This document shows positions 1-64,000 of a stretch of 64,000 nucleotides of DNA, piece after piece. The notes under the pieces were generated by a model. That model did no database searches. It was not told the origin of the DNA and worked only from the letters and a program-made list of their open reading frames with translations. Position numbers and translations under genes: made by a program. Source of the DNA: Candidula unifasciata (taxonomy: Eukaryota > Mollusca > Gastropoda > Stylommatophora > Geomitridae); assembly GCA_905116865.2 (NCBI GenBank), contig CAJHNH020004890.1, positions 1,199,626 through 1,263,625 of the forward strand. Reading direction: 5' to 3'. The stretch's first letter is position 1; every line of letters begins with the position of its first letter.

Positions 1-833
1 CACGACCCTCCGATCCGCAGGCAAGCGTCCGTAAAGAAGTCTCCCACAGTAAAAGCAAGGGAGTTAAGTACGGTTGTTACCATCATGTGTATTTGACCTG
101 GGTTTTTTCCCCCTTAGACTCTCAGCATTCAACCTTGGCAGTCACATTCTTCTTTCTCCTTATTTCCCTTGTTTCCTCCTCCATGCAATACAGTCCGTGA
201 TATTCTACTTCTTCTTTGTTCACCAGCCGTAAGCTCCGGCGAAAAGTCTTGGTTGTTCGTCCATTTAGACTTTGGTTTTGTGACAGGGTCTGAGCTTTGC
301 GTGTACATCTGTTTTACTGGCTTACTTGTGTGCAGTTGTTTGTTCTTTGCCTCTCGGGCAGATGTTCTCCGACTTCTAAGGAATTTCCACTGTGACGTCA
401 TGCTTGCTGGGGACCCAGTAGGTCTATTCTTGTTTTCCCAACAGTGGGGCTCCAGAACCCATACCAGGAGTCAGTGACATTCTATACCGAAGAATGTATC
501 ATGGACTTTTTCCGGGACTTTTCCCCCACCATGATTGCAGTCTTTAGGATTAAGATCTCAAGGATGAGAATTAGACAGGTAAAAATCTCGGAAACCTTGT
601 TCAAACATGTATCAGTTAGTGATATTGAGGCATGTTAAAACAGTTATAAATCAACAGGTAATCCAGTGTTGGTGAGGCTGGTAATTAAATAGATCTAGGG
701 CAGAGTGTGAGGTCACTGAACTGTGCAGTCCTTCCTCACTAATATCCTATTCATTGTCCTGTCTTCCTTTCATTTACTTAGTGATAAAACGACTAACACA
801 ATCACTTGTTATGAATAAACAACAACATTTTGA
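1..833. other. Part of an upstream intron
   Basis: No coding exon is visible here. The first recognisable exon starts at 1151 with a phase-1 acceptor, so its upstream partner lies before the window. The stretch holds one SINE-B copy (about 205-480). In the remainder (490-833) I recognise nothing. Confidence 0.6.
205..480 (-). mobile_element. SINE-B copy (short repeat with AAG-rich tail)
   Basis: This matches the copies at 8690-8960, 13375-13660 and 32520-32825 and, reversed, 55410-55695. Shared blocks are 'TTGGTTGTTCGTCCA..', 'CTCGGGCAGATG..CTCCGACTT' and 'TAGGTCTATTCTTGTTTTCC'. On the + strand the copies begin with CTT repeats, so the element's tail (AAG)n is at its 3' end on the - strand. 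Confidence 0.7.
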
Positions 834-1150
834 TTTTGTTGATGTAAACTACTTGTCTGTTTTCTCACAGGACTTCCAGTAACCCAGAGTTTTGTTGGTG
901 TAAACTAAATGTCTGTTTTCTCATAGGACTTCCAGTAACCCAGAGTTTTGTGGATGTAAACTACGTGTCTGTTTTCTCACAGAACTTCCAGTAACCCAGA
1001 GTTTTGTTGATGTAAACTACTTGTCTGTTTTCTCACAGGACTTCCAGTAACCCAGAGTTTTGTGGATGTAAACTACTTGTCTGTTTTCTCACAGAACTTC
1101 CAATAACCCAGAGTTTTGTTGATGTAAACTGCTTGTCTGTTTCCTCACAG

Positions 1151-1180
<30 letters not shown>
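834..1180 (+). repeat. 56-bp tandem repeat that duplicates a 3' splice site
   Basis: Six copies of 'ctcacag|gacttccagtaacc' lie exactly 56 bp apart, with acceptor-like AGs at 870, 926, 982, 1038, 1094 and 1150, plus a partial first unit from about 834. Each unit contains a pyrimidine tract, the AG, about 28 bases of exon-like sequence and 'gatgtaaact'. Only the last AG (1150) opens into the long reading frame. The upstream copies I read through (871, 983, 1095) all reach an in-frame stop soon after. Confidence 0.93.
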
Positions 1181-63216
<62,036 letters not shown>

Positions 63217-63329
63217 TGTGACATCATTTGTTAATTATAGTTGTACGGTTAAACAGGATCTGCTTTACGCACTAGGACTATAATCTCCATTTCAATATGG
63301 GATGTAGTTTTTGTTTTTATTCTCATGCT

Positions 63330-63480
63330 CCATTCCAGGTGTGATCGGGGGCCTTAAATATGACCTACGGCTTGAATGGGACTTCAGGGTCTTGTGCCTG
63401 GGTGATCCTCATCCGAATGGTGGCACTTTGTGTCACTGGATTTTGATAGCTTGTTGTGCTGTCCTGGTGGGGTTGAACTT
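63330..63480 (+). repeat. Dispersed repeat, copy 2
   Basis: 'GGTGATCCTCATCCGAATGG', 'TGGCACTTTGTGTCACTGG' and 'GTGCTGTCCTGGTGGGG' match 62690-62800. Confidence 0.65.
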
Positions 63481-63749
63481 CAGTCATTTAGTCAGTAGAA
63501 CTACGACAGTGTGTAGAATAATACAAGCAATATAATATAACACTGGTGCATCTGAAGCAGTATCCAACCAATAGGTTATTTCATGTATAGGATGGTCCAA
63601 TATAATAGTTGTATGTAGTCGAACGGGGTAAAAAAGACTTACTCCTGCTGCAATCGCATTAGAAATGTGGCTGTTTCAGTCACTGCATCTCACAGTATTT
63701 CAGGCTGCTATCCCAAAGGAAAAGATAAACAAGGAAAATGTAGGGTAAA

Positions 63750-63755
63750 AATAAA
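63750..63755 (+). promoter_or_regulatory. Candidate polyadenylation signal AATAAA
   Basis: The first AATAAA I see after the stop at 63216, about 530 bp downstream. If exon 29 is terminal this could define the 3' UTR. Weak: AATAAA is common in AT-rich sequence. Confidence 0.25.
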
Positions 63756-63784
63756 ATTGATTATTCATTCTTACCCACACTGGA

Positions 63785-64000
63785 CTGCAGTCACCACACC
63801 ACTCAGCCTAACTTCTTTCTCTTCTCCCACTTTTCCAAGTTCCAACAGCTAGCCATGATTGTAACTAAAGTCACCACACCACTCAGCCATCCTTCTTTCT
63901 GTTCTCCTACTTCTGACAGCTAGCCATGATTGTGACTAAAGTCACCACACCACTCAGCCATCCTTCTTTCTGTTCTCCTACTTTTCCAAGTTCTTACAGC
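63785..64000 (+). repeat. Tandem repeat, 71-80 bp, runs off the window
   Basis: 'GTCACCACACCACTCAGCC' recurs at 63790, 63870 and 63941 with shared 'CTTCTTTCTGTTCTCC' and 'ACAGCTAGCCATGATTGT'. It continues past the window end. Confidence 0.9.

Noticed and set aside
169..477. Coding exon upstream of 1151
   Set aside because: The 102-codon frame coincides with a SINE-B copy and has no laminin-G motif or suitable phase-1 donor.

Overview
The window is eukaryotic, intron-rich and AT-rich, and looks like an invertebrate, most likely mollusc (lophotrochozoan), genome. Reasons: GT-AG introns of 0.3 to 4.8 kb, no prokaryotic gene layout, and dense interspersed repeats: several SINE families, decayed LINEs that carry RNase H, mariner, Tigger, hAT and Mutator-type elements, MITEs, minisatellites and long homopolymer runs. 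The mollusc assignment is an inference from repeat and protein style, not a database match.

The only host gene I can support runs the whole length on the + strand. Twenty-nine exons (1151-1319 to 63091-63216) join with consistent phases into a 1450-codon frame (1449 residues plus stop); the 5' part lies outside the window. The domain order is: end of a laminin-G domain, laminin-G, EGF, fibrinogen-like, laminin-G, EGF, laminin-G, EGF, laminin-G, Ser/Thr/Pro stalk, one transmembrane helix, cytoplasmic tail of about 215 residues. This is the Caspr / neurexin IV / axotactin family of neuronal and septate-junction adhesion proteins. Compared with the usual Caspr order it has one additional EGF + laminin-G cassette. 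The tail has a juxtamembrane band-4.1-type motif (RRQRGDY) and an NPIY (NPxY) motif.

Region by region. 1-12.3 kb: laminin-G exons and the first EGF exon, with a 56-bp tandem array that repeats the first visible exon's own 3' splice site. 12.4-18.7 kb: fibrinogen-like exons among LINE and SINE fragments. 18.7-30.9 kb: laminin-G and the second EGF, split by introns holding a LINE (20.2-22.2 kb) and a 2.9-kb Mutator-type DNA transposon (25.1-28.0 kb). 30.9-46.3 kb: the next laminin-G, the third EGF and the last laminin-G, with a 1.2-kb 24-bp minisatellite at 39.55-40.74 kb. 46.3-51.4 kb: stalk and transmembrane exons, with a 42-bp minisatellite at 47.8-48.8 kb that is open in both orientations. 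51.4-64.0 kb: cytoplasmic exons, among a Tigger element nested in a LINE, a mariner ending 34 bp before a splice acceptor, a SPIN/URR1-like hAT fragment, and a 3' flank that begins a tandem repeat.

I found no RNA genes, CRISPR arrays, operons or second host gene. Most long open frames outside the listed exons are microsatellite, minisatellite or retroelement sequence. All homology calls come from reading translations by eye; none was checked against a database.
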